Source: Candidatus Methanomassiliicoccus intestinalis Issoire-Mx1 (GTDB taxonomy: Archaea; Thermoplasmatota; Thermoplasmata; Methanomassiliicoccales; Methanomassiliicoccaceae). Taken from it: a stretch of DNA of 64,000 nucleotides. Of this stretch, positions 25,799 to 34,499 are shown piece after piece. Each line of letters starts with the position of its first letter. Positions within the stretch are counted from its first letter, which is position 1. The notes under the pieces were generated by a model. That model saw only the letters and a list, made by a program, of their open reading frames with translations, did no database searches and had not been told where the DNA came from. Location: positions 248,001-312,000 of the forward strand of contig NC_021353.1 of NCBI RefSeq assembly GCF_000404225.1, given 5' to 3'. A program made the translations under genes and the position numbers.

Positions 25799-26815
25799 TC
25801 AAAACTCATTGACCACACATTTCAAAACTCTGCTATTTTCAACAGCATCTATTCCTTTGTTTAAATCATCCAGACTTACTCTTTTTTGAATAAATTTCTT
25901 TACGTCAATTAACTCAGAAGATATCATTTCAAGAGCATGTGTGTCGCTGCTGCTTGTGCACCCATATGCTCCTACTATTGAAAGTTCATGATAATGTATC
26001 AGATTCATATCCAATGTTCTTTCCGGTTCTTTAGAATTTAATCCAGAAAAAATACAAATTCTGCCACCTTGAGCCGCCATGCTGAGAAGATTTGAATCGA
26101 TAGCTGCCTTGGGAGTAGTCAGCATGATCACGTCTGCTCCTCTTCCTGATGTGACCTCCATGACATTGTTATACAGATCAGCATCTGGATCAAAAACTGC
26201 AGTTGCATTGATGTTTTTTCTTTCTGGAGATGGTTCTACAACTATGGACTGGCATCCTTTTCCTATTGAAGACTCTGAACACAGCTGTCCCATGGTGCCC
26301 GCTCCGAATATCAGTACGCTCTCTCCGGCTTTCAATGAGCAGCGTTCTTGTGCATGAATGCAGCATGCCAAAGGTTCTGTCAGAGCTGCTTCTTCTGATG
26401 AAACATTGTCCGGGATGACATTAACTCCATTTCTGATTACATTTCCTTCAGGCACTGCAAGATATTCTGCAAAACCTCCATCGAAATTAAATCCGATTAT
26501 TCCTTGATTTTTGCACATATTGTCCATGCCTTTTGAGCAGGCAACACACTCTCCGCAAGCTATGCCGGGCCATACTTGTACTCGGTCTCCAACAGAATAT
26601 TTTCCGCTTTTATCTTCTGTAATTGTACCTGCTACTTCATGGCCAAGAATTCTTGGATACACAAGATCTCTCTGACCTTTTCTGAGCATTTTAACGTCTG
26701 TCGGACATATCGCACATGCATCCATTTTGACTAATATACCACCGTCTGGACATTGTGGTTTTGTGACCTCGCTTATGCAAAGTTCATTTGGGGATTTTAA
26801 TAGTGCGGCTTTCAT
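25799..26815 (-). CDS. Zinc-dependent medium-chain dehydrogenase
   Basis: 338 residues from ATG 26815, which has AGGTGA upstream (a GTG at 26857 would add 14 residues). The N-terminal GroES-like domain holds the catalytic-zinc residues (CAICPTDVKM, GHEVAG) and the four-cysteine structural zinc lobe (CGECVACSKGMDNMC). The Rossmann motif is VLIFGAGTMGQLC. It belongs to the threonine/sorbitol/alcohol dehydrogenase superfamily; substrate unknown. A TATA-like TATATTTAAG lies about 50 bases upstream. It forms an operon with the TrpD-like gene. Confidence 0.88.
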   Translation of the reverse strand: MKAALLKSPNELCISEVTKPQCPDGGILVKMDACAICPTDVKMLRKGQRDLVYPRILGHEVAGTITEDKSGKYSVGDRVQVWPGIACGECVACSKGMDNMCKNQGIIGFNFDGGFAEYLAVPEGNVIRNGVNVIPDNVSSEEAALTEPLACCIHAQERCSLKAGESVLIFGAGTMGQLCSESSIGKGCQSIVVEPSPERKNINATAVFDPDADLYNNVMEVTSGRGADVIMLTTPKAAIDSNLLSMAAQGGRICIFSGLNSKEPERTLDMNLIHYHELSIVGAYGCTSSSDTHALEMISSELIDVKKFIQKRVSLDDLNKGIDAVENSRVLKCVVNEF

Positions 26816-26954
26816 TGTTTTCACCTTGTTGGATGCATAATCCGAGAGTTTACTCACGGCTTAAATATAAAACCATTTCCTTGATGTTTATCTGATGGAT
26901 TATACCTCCCATCTGTGAGATGGATGAAACAATTCTTATATAATCTAAATTGAA

Positions 26955-27004
26955 TGTAAAATAAAAATTATTTAGAAAGATATGTAAGTGCTAATCCGCA
27001 CTTA
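26955..27004 (-). terminator. Terminator of the glutaminase subunit gene
   Basis: TAAGTGC / GCACTTA stem (26985-27004) with a six-base loop includes the TAA stop. On the minus strand a T-rich TTTTTATTTT run follows. Confidence 0.6.
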
Positions 27005-27574
27005 ACTATGCCATGCTTCAACAATCGAAATGAAATTTTTGAAAATATCCGATCCGTGCTCTGTATTTTCAACTTCTGGGTGAAATTGAACTCCATACAA
27101 AGGTTTGTCTTTTACCTTAATCGCCTCTACGGCACAGTTTTCGGTGTGTGCAAGTATGTCTATTTCTTTTGGGATATTAGTTACTTCATCATTGTGACTT
27201 TCCCACACTGTAAACGATCTCGGGAGATTAAAAAACAACTCGTTATCTTTATCAATTACTAATGTAGCTTGTCCGAATTCTGGAATTTCTGCTGGGCGCA
27301 GATCGGCTCCTAAGTGATTGCACATAAATTGAAATCCTGCACATATTCCCAGTATGGGGATATTCAAAGAATCAATATACTCTGAATTTAATCCCATCTT
27401 ATCTGATTCCACAGAAACATGAGGAGATCCACCAGACAACACTAAAGCGTCTACGTCTAAATCTTTGGGTGGAGTGTTGTTTGGAATTATTTTTGTCTCT
27501 ATACCAAGATACTTTAATACACGCCATTCGCGGTGAGTCCACTGACCACCATTGTCCACTACGTAGACACGCAT
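27002..27574 (-). CDS. guaAA: GMP synthetase glutaminase subunit
   Basis: 190 residues, a stand-alone class I glutamine amidotransferase that supplies ammonia to GuaAB. The nucleophile cysteine is in ILGICAGFQF, the catalytic His-Glu pair in GVQFHPEVENTEHG, and the N-terminal VVDNGGQWTHREWRVLKYLG is archaeal GuaAA. ATG 27574 was chosen because a TATA-like TTAAATA (about 27598-27605) lies about 25-30 bases upstream and conservation starts there; the open frame extends back to 27721 without family similarity. It is transcribed separately from the two synthetase genes upstream. Confidence 0.93.
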   Translation of the reverse strand: MRVYVVDNGGQWTHREWRVLKYLGIETKIIPNNTPPKDLDVDALVLSGGSPHVSVESDKMGLNSEYIDSLNIPILGICAGFQFMCNHLGADLRPAEIPEFGQATLVIDKDNELFFNLPRSFTVWESHNDEVTNIPKEIDILAHTENCAVEAIKVKDKPLYGVQFHPEVENTEHGSDIFKNFISIVEAWHS

Positions 27575-27789
27575 AAAAATCATAATCATTTTTGTGTATT
27601 TAATTAATCCGAGTAACGTTCTACAATGTTCGTTGTATGCATCATCTAGATAAAACCAAAACTGAAATAAAACGGTGATTTGGTCAATTGACTTACAAAC
27701 TGTATTGGTCTGTGGGCACAAGGCTCATTTCTGCTTGGCAAATCCAAGTGCATGATGAGCTGTTGTTTTAGTCGCTCGTTTTACAGCAT

Positions 27790-27832
27790 CAAAAATAAAA
27801 TTGTAAAATGCGCCATATATGTATGACGCATT
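27790..27832 (-). terminator. Terminator after the degenerate GMP synthetase gene
   Basis: An imperfect palindrome with AATGCG / CGCATT outer arms (27807-27832) follows the gene stop by seven bases. On the minus strand it is followed by TTTTACAATTTTATTTTT. Confidence 0.6.
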
Positions 27833-27839
27833 AGTTTAA

Positions 27840-29129
27840 TCATTCCCACTCAATCGTTGCAACTGGTTTAGGAGTTAGGTCATACAACACTCTGTTGACA
27901 CCCGAAACTTCATTTACAATTCTTGCAGTAATTTTCTGTAACAGTGCAAATTCTAATGGTTCTACAGTTGCTGTCATGGCATCTATAGTATTGACAGCAC
28001 GGATTATTACCGGGTATTCAAAACTGCGGGAATTATTGCGTACACCTACTGACTTAAAGTTCGGTACGACTGTGAAATACTGCCATACTTTTCCTTCTAA
28101 GCCTGCCTTTGAAAATTCTTCACGCAGAATCGCATCAGACTCTCTTACTGCTTCAAGACGGTCTTTAGTTATTGCACCAAGGCAGCGCACTCCAAGACCC
28201 GGACCTGGAAACGGCTGGCGATACACCATACTGTCTGGGAGGCCAAGCTCTACACCGCATGCACGAACTTCGTCTTTGAATAACATTTTCAGCGGTTCTA
28301 CCAGTTCAAACTTGAGATCATCTGGTAAGCCGCCGACATTATGATGTGCTTTTACGGCTTTTGAGGTTTTGGTGCCGCTTTCAATTATATCTGGATAAAT
28401 CGTTCCCTGTGCTAAAAACTCAATTCCATTAAGCTTTCTGGCTTCTTCTTCAAAAACTCTGATGAATTCTGCACCAATGATTTTGCGTTTCTTTTCTGGA
28501 TCAGACACTCCTTCTAATTTGCTCAGAAATCTTTCAGATGCGTCTATGTATACAAGATTAGCTTTCATCTGTTTTTGGAAGACTTCTACAACCTGTTCCG
28601 GTTCTCCCTTGCGTAACAATCCATGATTGACATGAATGCAAGTCAGCTGATTTCCAACTGCTTTAATCAGCAGGGCAGCTACAACCGAAGAATCCACCCC
28701 GCCCGACAGTGCCAGCAGCACCTTCTTGTTCCCAACCTGTCGTTTGATAAGCTCAACCTGATCGGAAATGAAATTTTCCATGTTCCAGTTTGCTGAAGCT
28801 TTGCATTGTTCAAATATAAAATCTGAAAGCATCTTTCTGTATTCAGATGCCTCAGCAGGCCACTGGGGGCTTCCTTCATAGTCTATGCTGAGTATGGGAA
28901 GATTGCTTTTGAAGACTGCTTCTGAAGCTTTAATTTCTATGCCGTCAACAACTCTATTCGGTCCCCCGTTCAAAATGATGCCTTTAACATTTGATAATGC
29001 GGCAAGCTGTTGTTCAGTAATATCATGTGGATGAATTTCACTATACACTCCGAGTGAGCGAATTTCTCTTGCGATTGTTGTATTATTTTCACTGCCTAGA
29101 TCTAAGATCAGAATCATGTCTTGCTTCAT
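27840..29129 (-). CDS. guaA-like: GMP synthetase paralogue with degenerate glutaminase domain
   Basis: 429 residues. The ATP pyrophosphatase (SGGVDSSVVA) and C-terminal dimerisation domains are complete (QGTIYPDIIES, QPFPGPGLGVRCLG, KPVATIEWE). The N-terminal glutaminase domain keeps its first strands (ILILDLGSENNTTIAREIRSLGVY, GIILNGGPNRV). Where GICYG with the nucleophile cysteine is expected it reads LSIDYEGSPQWP, and it then jumps to the interdomain linker: the second half, with the His-Glu pair, is gone (about 75 residues short). The linker (DFIFEQCKASANWNMENFI) resembles bacterial full-length GuaA. It starts 14 bases after guaAB with a GAGGG site. An ammonia-dependent synthetase, or one fed by GuaAA, is the likeliest role. 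Confidence 0.88.
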   Translation of the reverse strand: MKQDMILILDLGSENNTTIAREIRSLGVYSEIHPHDITEQQLAALSNVKGIILNGGPNRVVDGIEIKASEAVFKSNLPILSIDYEGSPQWPAEASEYRKMLSDFIFEQCKASANWNMENFISDQVELIKRQVGNKKVLLALSGGVDSSVVAALLIKAVGNQLTCIHVNHGLLRKGEPEQVVEVFQKQMKANLVYIDASERFLSKLEGVSDPEKKRKIIGAEFIRVFEEEARKLNGIEFLAQGTIYPDIIESGTKTSKAVKAHHNVGGLPDDLKFELVEPLKMLFKDEVRACGVELGLPDSMVYRQPFPGPGLGVRCLGAITKDRLEAVRESDAILREEFSKAGLEGKVWQYFTVVPNFKSVGVRNNSRSFEYPVIIRAVNTIDAMTATVEPLEFALLQKITARIVNEVSGVNRVLYDLTPKPVATIEWE

Positions 29130-29142
29130 GTTTACCCTCTTT

Positions 29143-30090
29143 TCATTCCCATTCAATAGTTGCTGGAGGCTTATTGGTAATATCATAAACTACGCGATTG
29201 ATATTCTGCTTCATTTCTCTCGTAATGCGCATTGAGATCTTGTCTAGAACCTCATACGGTATTCGGGAGTATGCAGCGCTCATTCCATCTATGGATTCAA
29301 CCGCACGGATAGCAATTGTTTTTCCATATGCTCTATTATCGCCCTGAACTCCCACTGATTGGCATGGGAGGAGAACAGCAAAGTACTGCCAGGGTCTGAC
29401 CATTTTTCCTTCAAGAGATGCTTTTTCCAACTCTTCTTCTACTATGGCGCAGGCATCTCTGACGATTGCAGCATTTTCACGATTTGCTTCGCCTATCACT
29501 CTGATTGCAAGCGCCGGTCCAGGAAACGGCTGTCTTTCAGACACTTTTATATTTAATGCTCTGGCAACTTCACGAACTTCATCTTTGTATAAGTCATACA
29601 TTGGTTCTACAATTTTCAACTTCATATCTTGTGGTAGTCCGCCCACATTGTGATGACTTTTTATGGTATCTCTCACGCCGTCCCCGCTTTCTATCCAGTC
29701 TGGCGCGATTGTACCTTGGACTAAATATTCTGCATTGAACTCTTTAGCACTTCGTTCAAAAATTCTTATGAATTTTTCACCGATTATCTTTCTCTTCTTC
29801 TCTGGATCTAATACTCCTTGGAGTGCCTTATAGAACTCTTCGCTTGCATCGATAATCTGAAAATTGACATTAAGATCTGTGAGCATTTTTTGGACTTCTT
29901 CATCTTCTCCTTTACGCATGAATCCATTGTTCACATAGATTGTAAGGAGACGATCTCCTATTGCGCGGGATACAAGAACTGCGGCTACAGTACTATCCAC
30001 ACCGCCGGAGCATGCAATGATCGCATTTCCTTGAATTTCCTGTTTCAGACTTTCAATTGTTTCATTTATAAATGCATCAGCATTGAACAT
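29143..30090 (-). CDS. guaAB: GMP synthetase ATP-pyrophosphatase subunit
   Basis: 315 residues. It adenylates XMP and aminates it to GMP with ammonia from GuaAA. Motifs are the P-loop IACSGGVDSTVAAV, VNNGFMRKGE, DPEKKRKIIGEKFI, SHHNVGGLPQDMKL, RQPFPGPALAIRVIG and the C-terminal KPPATIEWE. ATG 30090 opens at MFNADAFINETIESL, the expected archaeal N-terminus; it overlaps purE by 14 bases and has GAGG upstream. A second, bacterial-looking synthetase follows directly, so the cell has two GMP synthetase catalytic genes. Confidence 0.93.
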   Translation of the reverse strand: MFNADAFINETIESLKQEIQGNAIIACSGGVDSTVAAVLVSRAIGDRLLTIYVNNGFMRKGEDEEVQKMLTDLNVNFQIIDASEEFYKALQGVLDPEKKRKIIGEKFIRIFERSAKEFNAEYLVQGTIAPDWIESGDGVRDTIKSHHNVGGLPQDMKLKIVEPMYDLYKDEVREVARALNIKVSERQPFPGPALAIRVIGEANRENAAIVRDACAIVEEELEKASLEGKMVRPWQYFAVLLPCQSVGVQGDNRAYGKTIAIRAVESIDGMSAAYSRIPYEVLDKISMRITREMKQNINRVVYDITNKPPATIEWE

Positions 30091-30556
30091 TTCTTGATAC
30101 CTCTTCAGAATCTTTTGCCACATCTTCTGCCATTTTGCTGCGGTGTTCTGCAAGTTTTGCCTGAATCTCATCATCCTTTACAGCTAAGATTTCAGCAGCC
30201 AGAAGGGCGGCATTATCTCCCCTGTCAAGTCCCACGCAGGCTACAGGTATTCCTCCAGGCATCTGAACGATAGATAAAATTGAATCTAAATTTAATTTTC
30301 CGCTGACCGGTACGCCTATGACCGGTTTCAAAGTTGCCGCAGCAACTACTCCTGGCAGTGCAGCTGACAGCCCTGCAACCGCGATAAACACTTCAGCACC
30401 GCTGTTTTTTGCCAGATCTGCAACACGTTCTGGTGTACGGTGCGCTGATGCTACTGCAACATCATATTCAATATCAAACGATTTCAAAATTTTAGTTGCC
30501 TTTTCTGCAACCGGCAAGTCGCTCTTGCTTCCTAATATAATAAGAACGCGGGGCAT
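30077..30556 (-). CDS. purE: PurE-type phosphoribosylaminoimidazole carboxylase/mutase
   Basis: 159 residues. It carboxylates aminoimidazole ribotide in purine synthesis. The signature GSKSDLPVAEKA and ASAHRTPERV lie at the N-terminus, then AGLSAALPGVVAA and VQMPGGIPVACVG. Whether it is the CO2-using class II or the N5-CAIR mutase class I cannot be decided by eye. ATG 30556 is favoured over 30577 since MPRVLIILGSKSD is the family start. It heads an operon with the two GMP synthetase genes. Confidence 0.92.
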   Translation of the reverse strand: MPRVLIILGSKSDLPVAEKATKILKSFDIEYDVAVASAHRTPERVADLAKNSGAEVFIAVAGLSAALPGVVAAATLKPVIGVPVSGKLNLDSILSIVQMPGGIPVACVGLDRGDNAALLAAEILAVKDDEIQAKLAEHRSKMAEDVAKDSEEVSRNVQC

Positions 30557-30611
30557 GATTGGCACAACCCCTTGCAAATTAAAAAGATTGTGGGAAGTGG
30601 TTTGAAATCTC

Positions 30612-30908
30612 TTAGGATTTCATTATTGCTAAAAGGAACACTCCTATAGCAATCAGGGCACCAATCACAGCAGCAATGATGTTAATGAATGCCACCCATA
30701 TGATATCCACCATGTTGATGTTCAATATGTCTGGATAGAGATAATCCATTCCTCCCCAGATTAAACCAATGAGGATACCAACAACTAACAATACTATTCC
30801 AATAATCCTGCTTTTGCCGCTTCCAAAGTAGGCTGTGAATATGCCTGCTAGAATAAGGAAGAGTCCTAACGTCAAAAGCATTACAGTGAGAAATCCAATC
30901 GCATCCAT
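30612..30908 (-). CDS. Small membrane protein, unrecognised
   Basis: 98 residues with three strongly hydrophobic segments (GFLTVMLLTLGLFLILAG, IIGIVLLVVGILIGLI, FINIIAAVIGALIAIGVFLLA) separated by short polar loops. ATG 30908 has GGTGAT upstream; a GTG at 30920 would add four residues. It starts 16 bases after the stand-alone RAM-domain gene, probably co-transcribed. Function unknown. Confidence 0.65.
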   Translation of the reverse strand: MDAIGFLTVMLLTLGLFLILAGIFTAYFGSGKSRIIGIVLLVVGILIGLIWGGMDYLYPDILNINMVDIIWVAFINIIAAVIGALIAIGVFLLAIMKS

Positions 30909-30924
30909 TATGATCACCACAATT

Positions 30925-31158
30925 TCAGAAGTTGATACATGTAAGAGTCTTAGTGTCGATCACTCCCGGAATAGGCCTTATTCTATCAACCACAACCTGT
31001 CCTAGGAGGTTGAAATCCGGAGCTTCAATCTTTGTCAGTAGGTCATATTCCCCAAAGAGAGGATAAAGCTCTGTAGCTTCCTCTACTTTCAGGAGTTCAT
31101 CATACACTTCATGTTCCTTAGATGGAGCCGTGCTGATCAGTACAAATCCCACTGCCAA
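30925..31158 (-). CDS. Stand-alone Lrp/AsnC ligand-binding (RAM) domain protein
   Basis: 77 residues, the alpha/beta RAM domain only (GFVLISTAPSKEHEVYDELLKVEEATELYPLFGEYDLLTKIEA), without a DNA-binding domain. Such single-domain proteins bind amino acids and may hetero-oligomerise with full Lrp regulators, of which one heads the lysine operon. It starts with TTG at 31158 behind GGGTGA. The promoter stretch upstream (about 31176-31200) holds a small inverted repeat AGTAT...ATACT. Confidence 0.8.
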   Translation of the reverse strand: MAVGFVLISTAPSKEHEVYDELLKVEEATELYPLFGEYDLLTKIEAPDFNLLGQVVVDRIRPIPGVIDTKTLTCINF

Positions 31159-31252
31159 TTTTTCACCCTTCGTTTCCCTATACAGTATGTACTATACTTA
31201 AAGTTTTTAATGCTCTATACATTTGGATATATCTAATCTTCTCAATATTCGA

Positions 31253-32173
31253 TTATCTTTTCATCAAATCTAGTATCTCAGCAGATTTTTTCTCCACTGC
31301 GTCCCATGAAGGTATATTTGATACTGCGCCATTGGACTGAAGAATAAATGAAGCAGCTGCATTTCCGCACGCGGCCGATTCTTCCAGGCTCTTCTTTCTG
31401 TAAATTCCGGCGTAGAAGCCTCCTCTGAATGCATCTCCGGCTCCAGTGGGATCAATCACCTTGGTTTTTACAGCAGGTATGCGGATAGTTTCTTTCTTCG
31501 TATAGATGACAGTGCCTTCAGAACCTCTGGTGTTTACGATCATATCCACAATGTCCAGCAGATCTTCTGCTGTTTTAAGTTCCGTATATCTGAGAGCAGT
31601 CTTCAGTTCATTCTCATTGCAGAAAAAAGTGCCGGCATACGGCAGTGCTTCGTTGAATTTCTCTGCATTCCAGACATTATGAATTTCCTGAGCTGGATCT
31701 AAGGCGATTCTTTTGCTGCCGTCTAAAGCGTGCATTGCTTTAAGATAATACACAGGGCTTCCAGTTCCAAAATGTATCATTTCTGAATTTTTTGCAGAGT
31801 TTAACTTCACCGGAAACCTTTCCATATCCTTCATCGGACCTTGGTAGACATAAGCGATCTGGTTCTGTTTTTTGTCAGAGACTACCATGACAGTAGGACT
31901 TTCGTAGTCGTCCATCACTTCAACATCGCTCATATCTATTTTCTTTGATTCCAAAAACGATCTGAATTCTCTTGGAAAATCAGATCCGACATATGCACAG
32001 AGTGCAGTCGGCACTCCCAATGAGGATGATATCGCTGCCAGATTGGATCCGGTGCCTCCGAAATATCTTTTGATCTCTGTTATGTTTATGGAGGTATTCG
32101 GCTCTGGAAGTTTTTCAAGCGAAACGATCTGATCGAGACAAATGTGTCCGTAAACACACAGGAAAGGGCTCAT
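31253..32173 (-). CDS. PfkB-family kinase, probably nucleoside (adenosine) kinase
   Basis: 306 residues of the ribokinase fold. The N-terminal glycine pair motif FGGTGSNLAAI and the C-terminal catalytic DPTGAGDAFRGGFYAGI, with the catalytic aspartate, are clear. The ATG overlaps the S-adenosylhomocysteine hydrolase stop as ATGA. Archaeal PfkB enzymes often phosphorylate nucleosides; coupling to a hydrolase that releases adenosine (or inosine) suggests salvage to AMP/IMP. Sugar kinase activity is not excluded. Confidence 0.85.
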   Translation of the reverse strand: MSPFLCVYGHICLDQIVSLEKLPEPNTSINITEIKRYFGGTGSNLAAISSSLGVPTALCAYVGSDFPREFRSFLESKKIDMSDVEVMDDYESPTVMVVSDKKQNQIAYVYQGPMKDMERFPVKLNSAKNSEMIHFGTGSPVYYLKAMHALDGSKRIALDPAQEIHNVWNAEKFNEALPYAGTFFCNENELKTALRYTELKTAEDLLDIVDMIVNTRGSEGTVIYTKKETIRIPAVKTKVIDPTGAGDAFRGGFYAGIYRKKSLEESAACGNAAASFILQSNGAVSNIPSWDAVEKKSAEILDLMKR

Positions 32174-33408
32174 GTGCCCTCCTGCCAGCCTTCAAGATAT
32201 GTTTTCTGTTCATTGGTGAGGCTGTCTATCTGAATTCCCAGCGTCTTAAGTTTAATTTCTGCTACTGACCGGTCTATATCTGTTGGTACGTTATGCACTC
32301 CAGCTTCCATGGATGCATAATTTTTGACAAGATGCTCTATTGATAATGCCTGAATTGAGAAACTCATATCCATAATCTCAACCGGGTGACCTTGTCCGGC
32401 AGACAAATTCATCAAACGACCGTCAGCAATCAGATAAACTTTCTTTCCATCTGAGAAGTTATACTGATCGACAAATTCCCTGACTTTGACAGGTTGACCA
32501 CTAATCTTTGACAACACGTCTTTTCTTATTTCATTGTCAAAGTGGCCTGAATTTCCCATTACGCAGCCATCCTTCATGACTTTGAAGTGTTCCTCGCGGA
32601 TGATGTCTTTGTTGCCTGTGGCTGTGATAATTATATCTGCAGTCTTAACAGCTTCAATCATCGGCTTTACTTCAAATCCATCCATTCTTGCTTCTATTGC
32701 CCGTATGGGATCAATTTCGGTAACTGTAACATTGGCGCCAAGACCTTTGGCACGCATAGCAATGCCTCTGCCGCACCACCCATAACCAGCCACCACAAGT
32801 CTCTTTCCGGCAACCAGCAGATTGGTAGCATTCATAAAACCGTCAAATGTAGATTGTCCAGTTCCGTAACGGTTGTCGAACATGAACTTCATATGAGCAT
32901 CATTAACAGAAATCACAGGGAATTCCAACTTCCCTGCATTGGCCATTGATCTGAGACGGACAACTCCCGTTGTAGTTTCTTCATTTCCGCCTTTGACATT
33001 TTTCAGGACATCCCTTCTGGATGTGTGAAGCATTGTTATCAGATCTGCTCCGTCATCTATGACGAAGTCTGGCTTCAAGTCAAGAACAGCATTAAGATTC
33101 TTGTAATATTCTTCGTTGTCCTCTCCTTTTTTAGCGTAAGTTTCTAAGTTGAAATGATCTCTGAGAGCAACTGATACCGAATCGTCTGTGGACAAAGGAT
33201 TGCAGCTGGCAAGTCTAATTTCAGCTCCTGCTTCTGCAAGTGTCAGGGCCAGCATTCCTGTTTTAGCCTCGACATGCAGAGCCATGCCGATTTTCAGCCC
33301 CTTCAACGCCTGTTCATCCACCATGCGCTTTCTGATATCAGCCAGAACGGGCATGTGATCCTTTGCCCACTCTAGTCTTCTGACTCCCTTTTCTAACAGT
33401 TCATTCAT
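32170..33408 (-). CDS. ahcY: S-adenosylhomocysteine hydrolase
   Basis: 412 residues. It splits S-adenosylhomocysteine (or S-inosylhomocysteine, as in Methanocaldococcus) to homocysteine and a nucleoside, keeping methylation reactions running. Substrate motifs include FVIDDGADLITMLH, and the NAD-binding Rossmann stretch VVAGYGWCGRGIAMRAKGLGA. VMGNSGHFDNEI and the C-terminal VHNVPTDID are present. The archaeal/bacterial short form lacks the roughly 40-residue insertion seen in many bacteria. A TATA-like TATTTAAAC about 30 bases before the ATG points to a leaderless mRNA. Confidence 0.93.
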   Translation of the reverse strand: MNELLEKGVRRLEWAKDHMPVLADIRKRMVDEQALKGLKIGMALHVEAKTGMLALTLAEAGAEIRLASCNPLSTDDSVSVALRDHFNLETYAKKGEDNEEYYKNLNAVLDLKPDFVIDDGADLITMLHTSRRDVLKNVKGGNEETTTGVVRLRSMANAGKLEFPVISVNDAHMKFMFDNRYGTGQSTFDGFMNATNLLVAGKRLVVAGYGWCGRGIAMRAKGLGANVTVTEIDPIRAIEARMDGFEVKPMIEAVKTADIIITATGNKDIIREEHFKVMKDGCVMGNSGHFDNEIRKDVLSKISGQPVKVREFVDQYNFSDGKKVYLIADGRLMNLSAGQGHPVEIMDMSFSIQALSIEHLVKNYASMEAGVHNVPTDIDRSVAEIKLKTLGIQIDSLTNEQKTYLEGWQEGT

Positions 33409-33456
33409 TGAATCCTAGTTTGAATTGGGTAAGATGGTTTAAATAGATTCTGATGG

Positions 33457-34206
33457 TTAGAAAATCTGCTGTTGAGTCAAATTATCTTTTATGCAGTTTA
33501 CAGACTCATTCAGATTAGATCTGTTATCGAATGCAGAGATGATCTCTCTTCTTCTTTTTTGATCATCTTTCAGGTCTTTAACCGCCTGTCTTATATTAGG
33601 CACTGCGCGGGTTATTTCATCAACTGCTGTTGCATCCGACTCTACTGATGTGCGGGAAAGCGGATTAAGGTCTATTGCAAGGACTGTTTTTCCTGCAATC
33701 TTCAGAGCCTTTGCACGGTCGCCGTCTTCCAGGGGAATGAGGACGACATCTGCCGAATATATTCCTTCTCTGCAGCATCTAGCTCTGTCTGAGGCTATGT
33801 TCTCCAGGACCGCATTCTGATTTCTTCCTAAAATCTCAAAATTTCCGAATGTTTCCAGATATGAAACCAATTTTTCCAACCTCTCTGAGCTCCAGTGAAA
33901 TATATTAACTTCCACCTTGGCACCAACTTCAGATGCCAGTTTCAAGAGTTCTTCAGCACACAATGCCGCTGCATTTCCATTGATTGTGATCACTGGATTT
34001 TGCGCTTCCAAAAGGTATGCAGCAATTGCTTCTTCAGCATGTTTAGCTGCCGGTGTGGTTTTTTCACCGATCAAATAATCAAAAGCTTCTCCTCTGCCAT
34101 GAGCAATCAGACCGGTTCTTGCTACGATTCCCTGATCGGAAAGTTTAGACATCTTTTCTCTGATTACCAGAGACTTATACCGCGGGTGGTCCGGAGAAAT
34201 ATCCAT
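33457..34206 (-). CDS. Archaeal 4-phosphopantoate-beta-alanine ligase (phosphopantothenate synthetase)
   Basis: 249 residues. Archaea make CoA by phosphorylating pantoate first; this enzyme then adds beta-alanine using ATP. Recognisable stretches are IPDHPRY-like N-terminus ISPDHPRYKSL, GLIAHGRGEAFDYLIGE, NPVITINGNAAALC, and VLAIDLNPLSRTS. ATG 34206 lies about 30 bases after an AAAATATT TATA-like stretch, so it may be leaderless; GTG 34224 is possible. It complements the ketopantoate reductase at 11463-12356. Confidence 0.92.
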   Translation of the reverse strand: MDISPDHPRYKSLVIREKMSKLSDQGIVARTGLIAHGRGEAFDYLIGEKTTPAAKHAEEAIAAYLLEAQNPVITINGNAAALCAEELLKLASEVGAKVEVNIFHWSSERLEKLVSYLETFGNFEILGRNQNAVLENIASDRARCCREGIYSADVVLIPLEDGDRAKALKIAGKTVLAIDLNPLSRTSVESDATAVDEITRAVPNIRQAVKDLKDDQKRRREIISAFDNRSNLNESVNCIKDNLTQQQIF

Positions 34207-34283
34207 GGTTGATGATATGTGCACTATTCAAAAATATTTTCATTAAAAAGTCTAAAAAATTAACGGATGAAGATGTGGCCTTT

Positions 34284-34499
34284 TTAGGCCTTCTTCATTA
34301 TTTTCATCCATCCGCCGCTCTCGAAAATAGCCAATCCTCTTGCGTTGAGGGTCTTTTCAAAATCATCCCACTGGATGATGTCTAAGCGGTCGTTGGATCC
34401 CTTTGTAAATTGAATGCCATCAGTCCCCTTAACCCTGCCCGGTTTGAGACCTTTCTTTTTTGCAATTTCTTTAGCTTTTGAAACACTGATCTGCTCCAT
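34284..34499 (-). CDS. Small basic protein, unrecognised
   Basis: 71 residues, very lysine-rich (KAKEIAKKKGLKPGRVKG), ending with aromatic GGWMKIMKKA. The basic N-terminal helix suggests nucleic-acid binding. GGAGGG lies upstream of three consecutive candidate starts TTG 34505, GTG 34502, ATG 34499; the spacing best fits TTG. A TATA-like ATTATATA at about 34556-34563 lies upstream. No family was recognised. Confidence 0.6.
   Translation of the reverse strand: MEQISVSKAKEIAKKKGLKPGRVKGTDGIQFTKGSNDRLDIIQWDDFEKTLNARGLAIFESGGWMKIMKKA

Noticed and set aside
27575..27721. In-frame upstream extension of the GuaAA glutaminase
   Set aside because: No family similarity, and a TATA-like element lies inside it at the right distance for the 27574 start.
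27840..30090. Possible recent tandem duplication of guaAB
   Set aside because: The two synthetases differ clearly in sequence and domain make-up, and the second has a bacterial-like linker, so acquisition fits better than duplication.
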